In this document: one piece after another, positions 8,016 to 17,252 of the stretch
How the letters are laid out: the number at the start of each line of letters is the position of its first letter
Position numbering within the stretch: the stretch's first letter is position 1
Origin: Chloroflexota bacterium
GTDB lineage: Bacteria > Chloroflexota > Anaerolineae > Promineifilales > Promineifilaceae
Direction of reading: 5' to 3'
Length of the DNA stretch: 64,000 bases
Assembly (NCBI GenBank): GCA_014584575.1
Contig: JACTMP010000032.1
Location: forward strand, 145,519 to 209,518
Made by a program: the position numbers and the translations under genes
Notes under the pieces: model-generated
What the model was told of the DNA's origin: nothing
The model's input: only the letters and a program-made list of their open reading frames with translations
Database searches by the model: none

Positions 8016-9203
8016 ATGACCAATTATCTCATACGGCGGGCATTCCAAATGGTATTAGTAGTTATATTTGCTACTATCGCCATTTATTTCATGTTAAATG
8101 CGGTACCCGGCGGCCCCTTGTCTGGCCTAAACCTGGCGTCTGATGCCAGAAATAGGCTCAGCCCCCAGGAAATCGCCCGGATTGAAGCAACTTTGGGTCT
8201 AAACAGACCAATGTACCTGGCTTATCTGGCGTGGATGTTGGGTGAAGATTGGCTAGACGAGGCTGGTGATTTGGTCGGCAACCCAGACCTGAAAAATAAT
8301 CTGGCCATCACAGGTACATGGCGTGATTACCAAACGCCTACCTGTCAGGCAGCCGGAGGTACCAATGCTAACGCGGACCCAAACAGACGATTGCCGTGTA
8401 GCAGAGGCGTCATCCGCTGGGATTGGGGTGAATCCTGGGCGCTGGCACGTGGGCAAACAGTTACATCATTGATTGGTAGCCGCCTGACCAATACGCTCAT
8501 TTTGATGACTACTGTCACGGTAGTTTCACTGGTTATTGCCATACCTATCGGCATCATTTCGGCGGTTCGGCAGTATTCCGTCTTGGATTATGTTGCCACC
8601 ACCTTTAGCTTTTTTGGAATTGCTATGCCCGTCTTCTGGTTTGGTTTGCTGGTGATCATTCTGTTTGGTTTGCAGTTTCAACGGTGGGGGCTGCCATATT
8701 TCCCCACCGGTGATGTGTTTACACAGCGGGTATTACCCGGCAGTATCCAGGATGTGCTGAATATCAAACCATATACCCTGGCCGACCGCGCTATTCATCT
8801 GGTGCTGCCGGTGATGGTGTTGACGCTGCTCTATCTGGCCGGCTGGAGCCGCTATATGCGCTCGTCCATGTTGGAAGTGCTGCGCCAGGATTATGTGCGT
8901 ACCGCCCGCTCGAAGGGGCTGCGAGAACGGGCCGTTATTATTCGGCACGCCTTACGTAATGCCTTGATCCCGATTATCACCATTGTCGTTTTTCAGATAC
9001 CGGGTATTTTTGGTGGTGCTATTGTTACCGAAACCATTTTCAACTACCCTGGCATGGGACGATTGTATATTGATGCCCTCAGCCGTGACGATTGGCCGAT
9101 TGTGATGGCTTTATTGTTTATTACGGCCATATTGGTGGTGATTGCCACGCTGATTGGGGATATCCTCTATACGATTGTAGATCCCCGTATCCGGTTTGGT
9201 TGA
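8016..9203 (+). CDS. ABC transporter permease, DppB/OppB type
   Basis: 395 residues with an N-terminal helix (YLIRRAFQMVLVVIFATIAI) and about five more transmembrane helices. The BPD_transp_1 domain covers roughly residues 150-395, with the EAA-type loop at VRTARSKGLRERAVIIRHALRNALIPI, which docks to the ATPases. An extra ~70-residue extracellular insertion (residues 75-140, rich in Asn/Asp/Pro with two cysteines) is longer than in enterobacterial DppB. The ribosome site AGGAGG lies six bases before the ATG. It forms the membrane channel with the following permease. Confidence 0.93.
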   Translation: MTNYLIRRAFQMVLVVIFATIAIYFMLNAVPGGPLSGLNLASDARNRLSPQEIARIEATLGLNRPMYLAYLAWMLGEDWLDEAGDLVGNPDLKNNLAITGTWRDYQTPTCQAAGGTNANADPNRRLPCSRGVIRWDWGESWALARGQTVTSLIGSRLTNTLILMTTVTVVSLVIAIPIGIISAVRQYSVLDYVATTFSFFGIAMPVFWFGLLVIILFGLQFQRWGLPYFPTGDVFTQRVLPGSIQDVLNIKPYTLADRAIHLVLPVMVLTLLYLAGWSRYMRSSMLEVLRQDYVRTARSKGLRERAVIIRHALRNALIPIITIVVFQIPGIFGGAIVTETIFNYPGMGRLYIDALSRDDWPIVMALLFITAILVVIATLIGDILYTIVDPRIRFG

Positions 9204-9219
9204 TTAACGTGACAAAAGA

Positions 9220-9254
9220 AACCATGCTGTTTGGCTAAACAGCATGGTTTTTTC
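9220..9254 (+). terminator. intercistronic terminator-like hairpin between permease genes
   Basis: A 13-bp perfect stem (AACCATGCTGTTT / AAACAGCATGGTT) with a GGCT loop and a six-T tail. It sits between two genes that must be co-expressed, so it is likely a partial terminator or an mRNA end stabiliser. Confidence 0.75.
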
Positions 9255-9273
9255 TCAATAAGGGAGAAGAGCA

Positions 9274-10251
9274 ATGACTGTCAGCAAAATTGATATTGAC
9301 GCCTTACAAGCCGAGGCGCTGCTTACCGGAAAACCTGAGCCTCTCATTATTACCTATTGGAAGCGGCTGCGCCGGCACAAGCTGGCGACGGCCAGCTTGA
9401 TTGTGTTAGCCACGATTATTACTGTGGTCATTCTTGGACCGGAAATTATGGCGCGCCGCACTTACTATAATGTGTCGCGTGGCCAAAATGTGCCCTATAG
9501 TCGGGATACCCAAGACCTGGCCTCCCGTAATATGCCCCCTTCCCGTGAGCATCCATTGGGAACAGATGAACTGGGACGGGATGTGTTGTACCGCTTGTTG
9601 GTGGCCGGCCGCCTGTCCTTGACTATTGCGTTTACAGTGACCTTTGTGGCCGAGACGTTTGGGTTGTTTTTAGGAGCGGTGTCGGGGTATTACGGCCGTT
9701 GGGCAGACAGCCTCATTCAGCGGATTGTCGAGTTTATCATCATCTTGCCTACCCTGCCTTTATTGCTGGCGCTCTCTTCCCTCTTGCGCAACATCCGCGT
9801 CTCATTTTTACCCCCTGAATGGAGTCAGGCGTTTATAATTATTGTGATTCTGATTGTCCTGGGGTGGACGGGCGCCTGCCGCCTGGCACGAGCGGAAGTG
9901 CTGAAACTGCGCAACATGGAATTTGCCGAAGCCTCCCGCGCCTTAGGTTTGAGCAATTTACAAATCATCACCCGGCATATGATGCCCAATGCGATTCCGC
10001 CTATCATTGTCAGCGCCACGTTAGGCTTAGGCGGCGTTATTTTGTTGGAATCTGCCTTAAGCTTTTTGGGCTTTGGTGTGCAGCCGCCGGTAGCTACCTG
10101 GGGCAATATGCTGCAAGATGTACAAAAAGATATGTTCATGGCCCCCTGGAAAGCGTTATACCCCGGTTTACTCATTTTCATCACGGTATTATCGTTCAAC
10201 TACCTGGGTGACGGTCTACGAGACGCTTTAGACCCGCGTCTAAAACTTTAA
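9274..10251 (+). CDS. ABC transporter permease, DppC/OppC type
   Basis: 325 residues. It has the N-terminal cytoplasmic segment and first helix typical of OppC_N (LATASLIVLATIITVVILGP), then the HPLGTDELGRDVLYRLLVAGR motif that marks DppC/OppC proteins. Five further helices follow, with the ATPase-contact loop at FAEASRALGLSNLQIITRHMMPN. Length is normal. AAGGGAG stands nine bases before the ATG. It pairs with the preceding permease in the peptide or nickel uptake channel. Confidence 0.93.
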   Translation: MTVSKIDIDALQAEALLTGKPEPLIITYWKRLRRHKLATASLIVLATIITVVILGPEIMARRTYYNVSRGQNVPYSRDTQDLASRNMPPSREHPLGTDELGRDVLYRLLVAGRLSLTIAFTVTFVAETFGLFLGAVSGYYGRWADSLIQRIVEFIIILPTLPLLLALSSLLRNIRVSFLPPEWSQAFIIIVILIVLGWTGACRLARAEVLKLRNMEFAEASRALGLSNLQIITRHMMPNAIPPIIVSATLGLGGVILLESALSFLGFGVQPPVATWGNMLQDVQKDMFMAPWKALYPGLLIFITVLSFNYLGDGLRDALDPRLKL

Positions 10252-10280
10252 GATTGATGTAGGGAGGAAGGTGGAAAGAA

Positions 10281-11270
10281 GTGGAGCAAAACAATAATAA
10301 TAACATCCTGGAAATCAAGGGACTAAAAACACAATTCTTCACCGAAGCCGGCGTAGTGCGGGCCGTTGATGGGGTAGACCTGACGGTCAAGCGGGGTGAG
10401 GTGATGGGCGTAGTGGGTGAATCAGGTTGTGGCAAGAGCGTCATGTCTCTTTCCATTATGCGCCTGATTGGGCAGCCGGGGAAAATTTTGGAAGGTGAGG
10501 TGGTTTTTGATGGGGAGGATATCCTCCAGGTGCCTGAATCCGCCATGACCAAGATACGTGGCAACCGTATCTCCATGATTTTTCAGCAGCCACAAAGCTG
10601 CCTGAACCCTGTCTTTCGTGTTGGCGAACAATTGTCGGAAGTATTGGATATTCATCAAGATTTGGGTAAAGAGGCCGGCCAGAAACGGGCCATCGAATTG
10701 CTGGCAATGGTCGGCATCCCCGAACCTGAAGCCCGCATCAAGGCTTTTCCCCATGAATTATCGGGCGGCATGTCACAGCGCGTGATGATCGCTATGGCCC
10801 TTGCCTGTTTGCCAGAATTGTTAATTGCCGATGAACCGACTACCGCTCTGGATGTGACTATTCAAGCCCAGATTCTGGATCTGATGCGTAATCTGAAGTC
10901 AAAAATGGAAACTTCGATTATTTTGATCACCCACGATCTTGGGGTAGTGGCAGAGATGTGTGATCGGGTGACAGTGATGTATGCCGGCCGTGTGGTGGAA
11001 GAGGCGCCCGTAAAAGAGTTGTTCCAATCGCCCAAACATCCTTATACCATTGCCCTCATCGGCTCCACGCCGGTGTTGGGGGAAACGGACAAAGAATTGA
11101 CCACTATCCCCGGTTCTGTGCCCAATCTGGTAGACTTGCCCCCTGGCTGTAAATTTGCGCCACGATGCCTGGCTCGTGTCGAAAACCAGCTAACAAAATG
11201 CACGGAAGAAGAACCGCCGCTGAAGTTGGTAGCCCCCGGCCATACGGCAAGATGCTGGTTATATGAGTGA
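10281..11270 (+). CDS. ABC transporter ATP-binding protein, DppD/OppD type
   Basis: 329 residues starting at GTG 10281, 29 bases after the permease stop and 9 bases after an AGGTGGAAAG ribosome site. Walker A is GESGCGKS (about residue 50), the Q-loop [11 protein letters not shown], the signature LSGGMSQRV, and Walker [13 protein letters not shown]. The C-terminal oligopeptide/dipeptide extension has [10 protein letters not shown]. In this family that cysteine-rich tail can hold an iron-sulfur cluster. It powers transport together with the next ATPase. It has four consecutive Asn codons near the start, a mild oddity. Confidence 0.93.
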   Translation: MEQNNNNNILEIKGLKTQFFTEAGVVRAVDGVDLTVKRGEVMGVVGESGCGKSVMSLSIMRLIGQPGKILEGEVVFDGEDILQVPESAMTKIRGNRISMIFQQPQSCLNPVFRVGEQLSEVLDIHQDLGKEAGQKRAIELLAMVGIPEPEARIKAFPHELSGGMSQRVMIAMALACLPELLIADEPTTALDVTIQAQILDLMRNLKSKMETSIILITHDLGVVAEMCDRVTVMYAGRVVEEAPVKELFQSPKHPYTIALIGSTPVLGETDKELTTIPGSVPNLVDLPPGCKFAPRCLARVENQLTKCTEEEPPLKLVAPGHTARCWLYE

Positions 11271-11369
11271 TTGACCATCCACGAATAACCGGATTGGCAC
11301 GGTCAGAAGGCCGGCTACAGCAAAGCGGAAAGTTATTGATGGATGGATGGGTTGAGGAGATTAACTATC

Positions 11370-12458
11370 ATGGTTGATGACACAAAGAAAAACGGGACAG
11401 GCGTCTCGCAGGACAGACGGAAGTTGTTGGAAGTGAACAATCTGGTGAAGTATTTCCCGGTGCGTGGCGGCCTGTTACAGCGGGTACGGGCCTGGGTGAA
11501 AGCAGTGGATGATATCTCCTTTTTTGTTTACGAAGGGGAAACGCTGGGGTTGGTCGGTGAATCTGGCTGTGGCAAGACTACCGTGGGTCGGACTATTCTG
11601 AATTTGATTCCCCCTACAGATGGTCATGTTATTTTTGATGGCAAGGATTTGTCTACCTTAAATGCCTCTGAAATGAAAAAGATGCGGCGGAATATGCAGA
11701 TCATCTTCCAAGACCCATTCTCGTCGCTTGACCCACGTATGCCGATTGGTGAAAGCATTGCCGAGGGGCTGCGCATTCATACCAACAAAAGCGGCCAGGA
11801 ACGTTACGATATTGTGGTGGAAATGTTGACACGTGTAGGAATGCGGGCGGAACATGCCCGGCGTTATCCGCATGAGTTTTCGGGTGGGCAGCGACAGCGT
11901 ATTGGGATTGCGCGAGCGTTGGCTTTGCAGCCTAAGTTCATTGTGTGTGATGAACCGGTTTCGGCGTTGGATGTTTCTATTCAGGCGCAGGTTTTAAACA
12001 TTCTCAAGGAACTGCAACGTGATTTTGGCCTGACCTATTTATTTATTGCGCATAACTTGAGTGTGGTGGAGCATTTTAGTGATCGGGTGGGCGTGATGTA
12101 TCTGGGTAAGATGGTGGAAATGGCGTCGCGCGATGACCTGTATGAAGACCCGCTGCATCCTTACACCCAATCACTGATGTCGGCTATTCCGATTCCTGAT
12201 CCCACTTTGAAGCGGCAACGTGTTATTTTACAAGGGGAAGTGCCCAGTCCATTAAACCCACCTAAAGGATGTCGTTTCCATACGCGCTGCCCGTTGGCTT
12301 TTGATAAATGTTCGCAGGAAACCCCACCGTTTAAGGATTACGGGAACGAGCACTATGCTGCCTGCTGGTTGTTGGAGACTGGGGAGAAGGGCGCCAGCAA
12401 GTTGACTATTGATAAAGTGCGGAACAGTAATGTAGTTACGTTGGCTGAGATTGAGTAG
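11370..12458 (+). CDS. ABC transporter ATP-binding protein, DppF/OppF type
   Basis: 362 residues. Walker A is GESGCGKT, Q-loop [13 protein letters not shown], signature [15 protein letters not shown], Walker [15 protein letters not shown], and the C-terminal oligopeptide domain includes [12 protein letters not shown]. Start at ATG 11370 is preferred because GAGGAG is ten bases upstream; an upstream in-frame ATG at 11343 lacks one. A ~30-residue C-terminal tail after the cysteine motif ([12 protein letters not shown]) has no obvious role. Last gene of the operon, followed by a terminator. Confidence 0.93.
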   Translation: MVDDTKKNGTGVSQDRRKLLEVNNLVKYFPVRGGLLQRVRAWVKAVDDISFFVYEGETLGLVGESGCGKTTVGRTILNLIPPTDGHVIFDGKDLSTLNASEMKKMRRNMQIIFQDPFSSLDPRMPIGESIAEGLRIHTNKSGQERYDIVVEMLTRVGMRAEHARRYPHEFSGGQRQRIGIARALALQPKFIVCDEPVSALDVSIQAQVLNILKELQRDFGLTYLFIAHNLSVVEHFSDRVGVMYLGKMVEMASRDDLYEDPLHPYTQSLMSAIPIPDPTLKRQRVILQGEVPSPLNPPKGCRFHTRCPLAFDKCSQETPPFKDYGNEHYAACWLLETGEKGASKLTIDKVRNSNVVTLAEIE

Positions 12459-12490
12459 AATCAGGATTGCACTGCTTTGTTTTATTTGAC

Positions 12491-12518
12491 AATGGCCCGC
12501 GAAAAGCGGGTCATTTTG
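12491..12518 (+). terminator. intrinsic terminator of the ABC operon
   Basis: A 10-bp stem AATGGCCCGC / GCGGGTCATT (one G-U pair) with a GAAAA loop and a TTTTG tail, 33 bases after the last stop codon. Confidence 0.75.
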
Positions 12519-12538
12519 TATTCCTGAGGGTGGTGTGG

Positions 12539-12567
12539 TTGGAAACCGACCACAGCAAGTATATAAT
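12539..12567 (+). promoter_or_regulatory. promoter of the receiver/roadblock regulator gene
   Basis: TTGGAA (12539-12544), 17-base spacer, TATAAT (12562-12567), 36 bases before the ATG at 12604. A small hairpin GTGGTTGG / CCGACCAC overlaps the -35 box and could be an operator. Confidence 0.6.
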
Positions 12568-12603
12568 GATTGCCTGAGCAATGGATAGTTGGTAAGGTAA
12601 GAT

Positions 12604-13842
12604 ATGGCGGACGTGAAACATATTTTGGTGGTAGATGACCATTTTGAGATGCTGGAGTTTCTGCGCTCTATGCTGCAATTGTCGAGCCAGGATTATGAGG
12701 TTCTGGCGGTGCCGTCGGCAGAAGAGGGTCTGCTGGAACTGCGGCGCGGGATGTTTGATTTGCTGATTACGGATGTTCGTCTGCCGGGGATGAGCGGCTT
12801 TGATTTGATACGCCGGGCGCAGCGGTTGGGGCTGAATCTGCCGGTGATTATGATTACGGCGTATTCGTCGGCGCAGGGGCGCAAAGAAGCAGAAGATCTG
12901 GGGGTGTTTCACTATTTTCAGAAGCCGTTGGATACAGATGATGTGTTAACGGCCGTGAACAAAGCCTTGCACGGCGACCAACCGGCGCCACCAGCCGCAG
13001 CGGCTACGGCCGTAACCCCCTTTACCCTCACCGATGATCTGCGCAAGCGGCTGGACATGCTGCGCGTGGATACAGGCGCGCTGCAGTTAGTCCTGTCTGC
13101 CATTCATGGGCAGGTGCTGCATATTGTGGGCGGCGGCCCGCGCATTGATCAGGATAAACTGGCGACCATCATTGCCCGCAACGTTAGCGATAGCTTTTTG
13201 CTGGCGCGGGAAATTGGCAGCAAAGAGCCATTCACACTGCAATATCACGCCGGTTCCCGGCTGGAGTTGTACTGCGCCAACATTGGCGAGCAATACTTCC
13301 TGACGTTGTTTTTTGATGCGGCGGCCCGACGGGGGCGCATTGGCACCATTTGGGTGTTCACACAGCGAGCGATAAAGGATTTGCAGGTGTTATTGCCGGC
13401 AACGGCCGTGCCCACCGCCAAACCAACCCCACCGGCCCCCGCTAAACCCACTTTCAAACAGCCACCGCCCATACCGGCAGAAAAGACGCCGCCCCCCACC
13501 AGACAAGCCACGCCGCCACCCCCGCCGAAAGTGGAAGAGCCAGAAGAGCTTGAACTGGCTCCTGCCGAAAACCTGCCGGTGAACATCACGATCATCGGCG
13601 CGGAAGCAAAGCCAGCCGCGCCGGTTGATGAGCCGGTGGCGACGCTGGATATTGGCGTGGATGAGTTGGCCGCGCTCCTGGCTGGCGGGGCTGCCGATGT
13701 CAGTGATGACGTGGATGCGTTTTGGGATGACGTTCTCGATTTTTCGGAAACCACCGGCGAGGATCAGAATAAAGGCCTTTCCGTCGAAGAAGCTATTGAA
13801 AGGGGACTGATCGCTGGCGATCTACCTAACCAGGGTGGTTAA
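12604..13842 (+). CDS. response regulator with receiver, roadblock-like and acidic C-terminal domains
   Basis: 412 residues. A CheY-like receiver covers residues 1-122: acidic pocket VVDDH, phospho-Asp in LLITDVRLPGMSGFD, conserved Thr/Ser in MITAYSS, and Lys in YFQKPLD. Residues 137-255 (TLTDDLRKRLDMLRV to WVFTQRAIKDLQVLL) have the alternating pattern of a roadblock/LC7 (MglB-type) domain. A Pro/Thr-rich linker (residues 265-315) and an acidic C-terminus (VDELAALLAGGAADVSDDVDAFWDDV) follow. There is no DNA-binding domain, so output is probably through a small GTPase or a protein partner. No kinase lies next to it; the downstream gene is convergent. Confidence 0.75.
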   Translation: MADVKHILVVDDHFEMLEFLRSMLQLSSQDYEVLAVPSAEEGLLELRRGMFDLLITDVRLPGMSGFDLIRRAQRLGLNLPVIMITAYSSAQGRKEAEDLGVFHYFQKPLDTDDVLTAVNKALHGDQPAPPAAAATAVTPFTLTDDLRKRLDMLRVDTGALQLVLSAIHGQVLHIVGGGPRIDQDKLATIIARNVSDSFLLAREIGSKEPFTLQYHAGSRLELYCANIGEQYFLTLFFDAAARRGRIGTIWVFTQRAIKDLQVLLPATAVPTAKPTPPAPAKPTFKQPPPIPAEKTPPPTRQATPPPPPKVEEPEELELAPAENLPVNITIIGAEAKPAAPVDEPVATLDIGVDELAALLAGGAADVSDDVDAFWDDVLDFSETTGEDQNKGLSVEEAIERGLIAGDLPNQGG

Positions 13843-13855
13843 TACCGACAACCGA

Positions 13856-14581
13856 TTACCGATGCCCATTCCCATTGGACAATAGCGCCAACAGCTCTGT
13901 CATGTGCTGAATGTGGGGGTAGTCCCATTCGCTGTATAACCCTTCAGGGTCATAGATCACAGGCAACATACCGGCGGCGGCAGCACCACGGCCGTCGGCG
14001 AAGTAATTGTCTCCCACATACATACACTCTCCGGCGTGCAGTCCCTCAAAGCGGGAAATGGTATGCCAGAATATTTGTGGGTCTGGCTTCCAGTACCCTA
14101 TCTCCCCGGCAGCCAGGGTCACGTCAAAAAAACCGTCCAGACCAAGCTGCGTTACATCCTCATGCAGCGGATTGAGGCGATTAGAAATTAGCCCCAGAAT
14201 ATAGCCATTTTCTCGCAATGTGGTTAACAACGATTTGCTGCCCGGCGCCAGTTCAACCTGCGGTTTGTATTCTGTGTCAAACCATTGCCGCACCATCACC
14301 GCCCGCGTCATTAAGTCTTGCCGAGCGTCCACTTTTTCCAACAATTGTTTGGAATAGTTTATCCAGAATTCATCAATATCATATTGATCCATGTCTTGCT
14401 TTACCTGCGTTTCATGGCCCCAGTATTGATGCGCCCAGACCTTCACCCGGCGCTCGGCGGCGGGGGGAATCTCAATATCCAGCGAGCGGGCAAAATGAAC
14501 AAACGCGGCCGTTGGCCCTGGCGAGGGGATGCGCAAGGTGCCGTCCAGATCAAAAAATACAGCTTTAATGTGTGTGGTCAT
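13856..14581 (-). CDS. HAD-superfamily hydrolase
   Basis: 241 residues. Motif I is VFFDLDGTLRIP (nucleophile Asp, residue about 11), motif II LISNR, motif III lysine in GYWKPDPQIF, and motif IV VGDNYFADGRGA. A helical cap lies between residues 20 and 105, with an unusual Trp-rich stretch (VWAHQYWGHETQV). It is probably a cytoplasmic phosphatase of phosphoglycolate-phosphatase/HAD-IA type, but its substrate is not readable. GGAG lies five bases before the ATG. It is convergent with the regulator, with only 13 bases between the stop codons. Confidence 0.82.
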   Translation of the reverse strand: MTTHIKAVFFDLDGTLRIPSPGPTAAFVHFARSLDIEIPPAAERRVKVWAHQYWGHETQVKQDMDQYDIDEFWINYSKQLLEKVDARQDLMTRAVMVRQWFDTEYKPQVELAPGSKSLLTTLRENGYILGLISNRLNPLHEDVTQLGLDGFFDVTLAAGEIGYWKPDPQIFWHTISRFEGLHAGECMYVGDNYFADGRGAAAAGMLPVIYDPEGLYSEWDYPHIQHMTELLALLSNGNGHR

Positions 14582-14690
14582 AGATACTCCTTATGACTTT
14601 GGCAATTTCTACTCCAATATGGTGTTTGGGAAACAATTTGTCAATGTGCGCACGGGCACATGACTTTTGACCCAATTAGGCGCTGCCCCT

Positions 14691-14719
14691 TTGCCCCCCC
14701 CTGGCAAAGTGGTTACAAT
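14691..14719 (+). promoter_or_regulatory. candidate promoter of the glycan cluster
   Basis: TTGCCC (14691-14696), 17-base spacer, TACAAT (14714-14719), 29 bases before the start of the first glycosyltransferase. Confidence 0.45.
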
Positions 14720-14748
14720 CGCCCGGTTTATGAGGAGAAAGGACGCAT

Positions 14749-15507
14749 ATGAGCGCCATAGATACCTATGTAATTGTTCCTACTTACAACGAGGTTGACA
14801 ACATTGATGAGTTGATCACCCAATTGCTGGCGCTGCCTGTGCCGGTGGGCATTATTGTGGTAGATGACAATTCGCCAGATGGTACGGGTAAGCTGGCTGA
14901 TGATTGGGCCAGGCAGCATCCCGGCGTGGTGGAAGTGGTGCATCGTCCGGGCAAGATGGGGCTGGGCACAGCCTACATTGCCGGGTTCCGGCACGCCATT
15001 GGCCTGGGCGCGCGCAATGTGATGACGATGGATGCCGATTTTTCCCACAACCCACGTTACATTCCGGCGATGATTGAGATGAGCCAGTATAAACATGTAG
15101 TCATAGGCTCGCGTTATGTACCCGGCGGCGGGCAGAAAAATTGTACCTGGAAGCGGGTGATGCTGAGCCGGGGCGCGAATTTTGTGGCCCGCTCCTTGTT
15201 GAGTTTGAAGGCCAAAGACGCCACAGCCGGCTTCCGGCTGTACCGGCGTGAGGTGTTGGAATCTATACCGCTGGAACAGATTTTCTCCAGCGGTTATTCT
15301 TTTTTGGTGGAAATGTTGTTTTTGTGCCAGCGGCGAGGCTGGCAGGTGGGGGAAGTGCCCATTATTTTTGAAGACCGGCGCAAGGGGCAGACGAAGATTT
15401 CCCGGAATGAAGTGTTTAAGGCGCAGTATACGGTGTTTCGCCTGTTTGTGCGCCGGTTAAGGCGGCGGGAGCCACGCCGTCCGGAGGTACCTGTTTCTTT
15501 ATCATGA
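14749..15507 (+). CDS. polyprenol-monophosphate mannosyltransferase-like GT2
   Basis: 252 residues, a family-2 glycosyltransferase of the dolichol-phosphate mannose synthase type. VIVPTYNEVDNI, VDDNSPDGTGKLAD (nucleotide binding) and TMDADFSHNPRYIP (metal-binding DxD) are all present, as is TAGFRLYRREVLE further on. Without C-terminal membrane helices it is the short, soluble form that works at the membrane on polyprenyl phosphate, using GDP-mannose or a similar donor. GAGGAG is ten bases before the ATG. It opens a run of envelope-glycan genes, and its stop overlaps the next start by four bases. Confidence 0.88.
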   Translation: MSAIDTYVIVPTYNEVDNIDELITQLLALPVPVGIIVVDDNSPDGTGKLADDWARQHPGVVEVVHRPGKMGLGTAYIAGFRHAIGLGARNVMTMDADFSHNPRYIPAMIEMSQYKHVVIGSRYVPGGGQKNCTWKRVMLSRGANFVARSLLSLKAKDATAGFRLYRREVLESIPLEQIFSSGYSFLVEMLFLCQRRGWQVGEVPIIFEDRRKGQTKISRNEVFKAQYTVFRLFVRRLRRREPRRPEVPVSLS

Positions 15508-16433
15508 TGGATGTTATGTGTAATTTGTGTGGACGTGATGATTATACGGTTCGTTACCCAGCCACCGGGAATTATGTGATGGTCGGGCAAAATCATCACC
15601 ACCCGGATGTGGATGCGTTTTCTTGCACTCATGCCGGTTATGGCAGCCATGCGCGCATCGTGCAGTGTAAACATTGTGGGCATGTGTATGCCAATCCCTG
15701 TTGGACGGCCGATGAGTTGCTGGCAGCGTACACGGCCGTAAAAGACAACACCTATGTCGCCGAACGAATGGGACGGGAACTGACCTTTCGCAAACATTTG
15801 CAGGTCATGGAGAAATTTACTGGCCCGGCTTCGGGACGTACCTTGCTGGATGTCGGCGCGTACATTGGCGTCTTTGTGGAAGTGGCGCTGGCGCACGGCT
15901 GGCAGGCGTGTGGCGTGGAACCTTCGGCCTGGGGGGCAGGCGTGGCCCAGGCCAATGGGCTGCCGGTACTGCACGGCACACTAGATCATGCCGAACTCCG
16001 GCCGATGTCGTTTGATGCGATTACCATGTGGGATGTGATAGAGCATCTGGCCGATCCCGCTGGCGAAGTGGCGAAAGCAAATCGGCTGCTGCGGCCTGGC
16101 GGGTGGATAGTAGTGCATACGATGGATATTGGCAGTCTGGCGGCCCGGCTGATGGGGCCGCGCTGGCCCTGGCTGATGGATATGCACATCCAGTATTTCA
16201 GCCAGCGCACTCTGGCCGAGATGCTGCGTCAGCAAGGGTTTGACGTTGTCTGGTCTGGCGCGCAGGGGCGTTACCTGCGGCTGAATTATGTAGCCTCCCG
16301 TTTGGGCGGGCTGAACCGGCATGTGGGCGCCGTTGCTGCCAGGTTGGTTCATGGGTTGCGGTTGGGCGGCACGGCCGTGCCGGTGAACTTCGGCGATTTG
16401 TTTACGGTATATGCCAGACGGCCGGAGAAATGA
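15504..16433 (+). CDS. class I SAM methyltransferase with N-terminal zinc-binding segment
   Basis: 309 residues. The N-terminus has CNLCG near residue 6 and CKHCGHVYANP near residue 55, a four-cysteine zinc site common in sugar or lipid methyltransferases of this type. The SAM fold begins at TLLDVGAYIGVFVEVA (residue about 113), with GVEPSAWG, FDAITMWDVIEHL and LRPGGWIVV following. It probably methylates a glycan or glycolipid in the pathway of its neighbours; the substrate is unknown. The start overlaps the preceding stop (ATGA), so it is translationally coupled. A 19-bp word hairpin follows its stop codon. Confidence 0.85.
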   Translation: MMDVMCNLCGRDDYTVRYPATGNYVMVGQNHHHPDVDAFSCTHAGYGSHARIVQCKHCGHVYANPCWTADELLAAYTAVKDNTYVAERMGRELTFRKHLQVMEKFTGPASGRTLLDVGAYIGVFVEVALAHGWQACGVEPSAWGAGVAQANGLPVLHGTLDHAELRPMSFDAITMWDVIEHLADPAGEVAKANRLLRPGGWIVVHTMDIGSLAARLMGPRWPWLMDMHIQYFSQRTLAEMLRQQGFDVVWSGAQGRYLRLNYVASRLGGLNRHVGAVAARLVHGLRLGGTAVPVNFGDLFTVYARRPEK

Positions 16434-16439
16434 GATTGG

Positions 16440-16482
16440 AGATTAGAGATTGGAGATTTGTACAATCTCCAATCTCTAATCT
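16440..16482. repeat. word-repeat hairpin GAGATTGGAGATTA (19-bp perfect stem)
   Basis: Arm 16440-16458 (iterated AGATT words) is the exact reverse complement of 16464-16482, with a 5-base loop. It begins seven bases after the methyltransferase stop and ends 17 bases before the next start. Confidence 0.9.
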
Positions 16483-16499
16483 CTGATCCCCAAACAACT

Positions 16500-17252
16500 A
16501 TGATCAAAGGCAAAAAAGTCGTTGTCGTTATGCCGGCCTATAACGCCGAACAAACATTACGCCGTACCTACGACGAAATTCCCCACGATATTGTGGATGA
16601 CCTGGTGTTGGTGGATGATGCCAGCGGTGACCATACCGCTCAGGTTTCCCGCGAGTTGGGCATACGCACCATTGTGCATGAGCAAAACACGGGCTATGGC
16701 GGCAACCAGAAAACCTGTTACCGTACTGCGTTGGCACTGGGTGCGGACATTGTCATCATGCTGCATCCCGATTACCAGTACACGCCCAAACTCATCACCG
16801 CTATGGCCTCCTTGATGGCGGAAGGGTTGTTTGACTGTGTGTTAGGCTCGCGCATCTTAGGCGTGGGGGCACGCAAAGGGGGGATGCCGCTCTACAAATA
16901 CATCTCTAACCGGGTGTTGACGCTGCTGCAAAATATCATCATCGGTTACAAATTGTCCGAATACCACACCGGGTATCGTGGCTTCACGCGGGAAGTTTTG
17001 CAGAAATTACCCCTGACGGATAATTCTGATAACTTTATCTTTGATAACCAGATGTTGGCGCAAATCATTTATGCCGGCTATAGCATCGGCGAAATTACCT
17101 GCCCCACCCGTTATATGGATGATTCATCTTCGATCAGCTTTAGGAATTCCACCGTTTATGGCTTTGGCGTCCTCAAAGTTTCGCTGTTATTTCGGTTGAG
17201 CAGATGGGGGATCATTCGCTCGCCGCTGTTTTCCTGTTTGCAACCCGTATGA
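16500..17252 (+). CDS. family-2 glycosyltransferase
   Basis: 250 residues. GT2 motifs are VVMPAYNAEQTLRRT, LVDDASGDHT and MLHPDYQYTPKLI (replacing DxD by HPDYQ, as in many polyprenyl-phosphate glucosyl/mannosyl transferases). EYHTGYRGFTREVL matches the loop that holds the acceptor in this subgroup. There are no clear C-terminal membrane helices. The start at ATG 16500 lies just after the word hairpin; an upstream in-frame ATG at 16458 would place the hairpin inside the protein and is rejected. Its stop overlaps the next start (ATGA). Confidence 0.85.
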   Translation: MIKGKKVVVVMPAYNAEQTLRRTYDEIPHDIVDDLVLVDDASGDHTAQVSRELGIRTIVHEQNTGYGGNQKTCYRTALALGADIVIMLHPDYQYTPKLITAMASLMAEGLFDCVLGSRILGVGARKGGMPLYKYISNRVLTLLQNIIIGYKLSEYHTGYRGFTREVLQKLPLTDNSDNFIFDNQMLAQIIYAGYSIGEITCPTRYMDDSSSISFRNSTVYGFGVLKVSLLFRLSRWGIIRSPLFSCLQPV

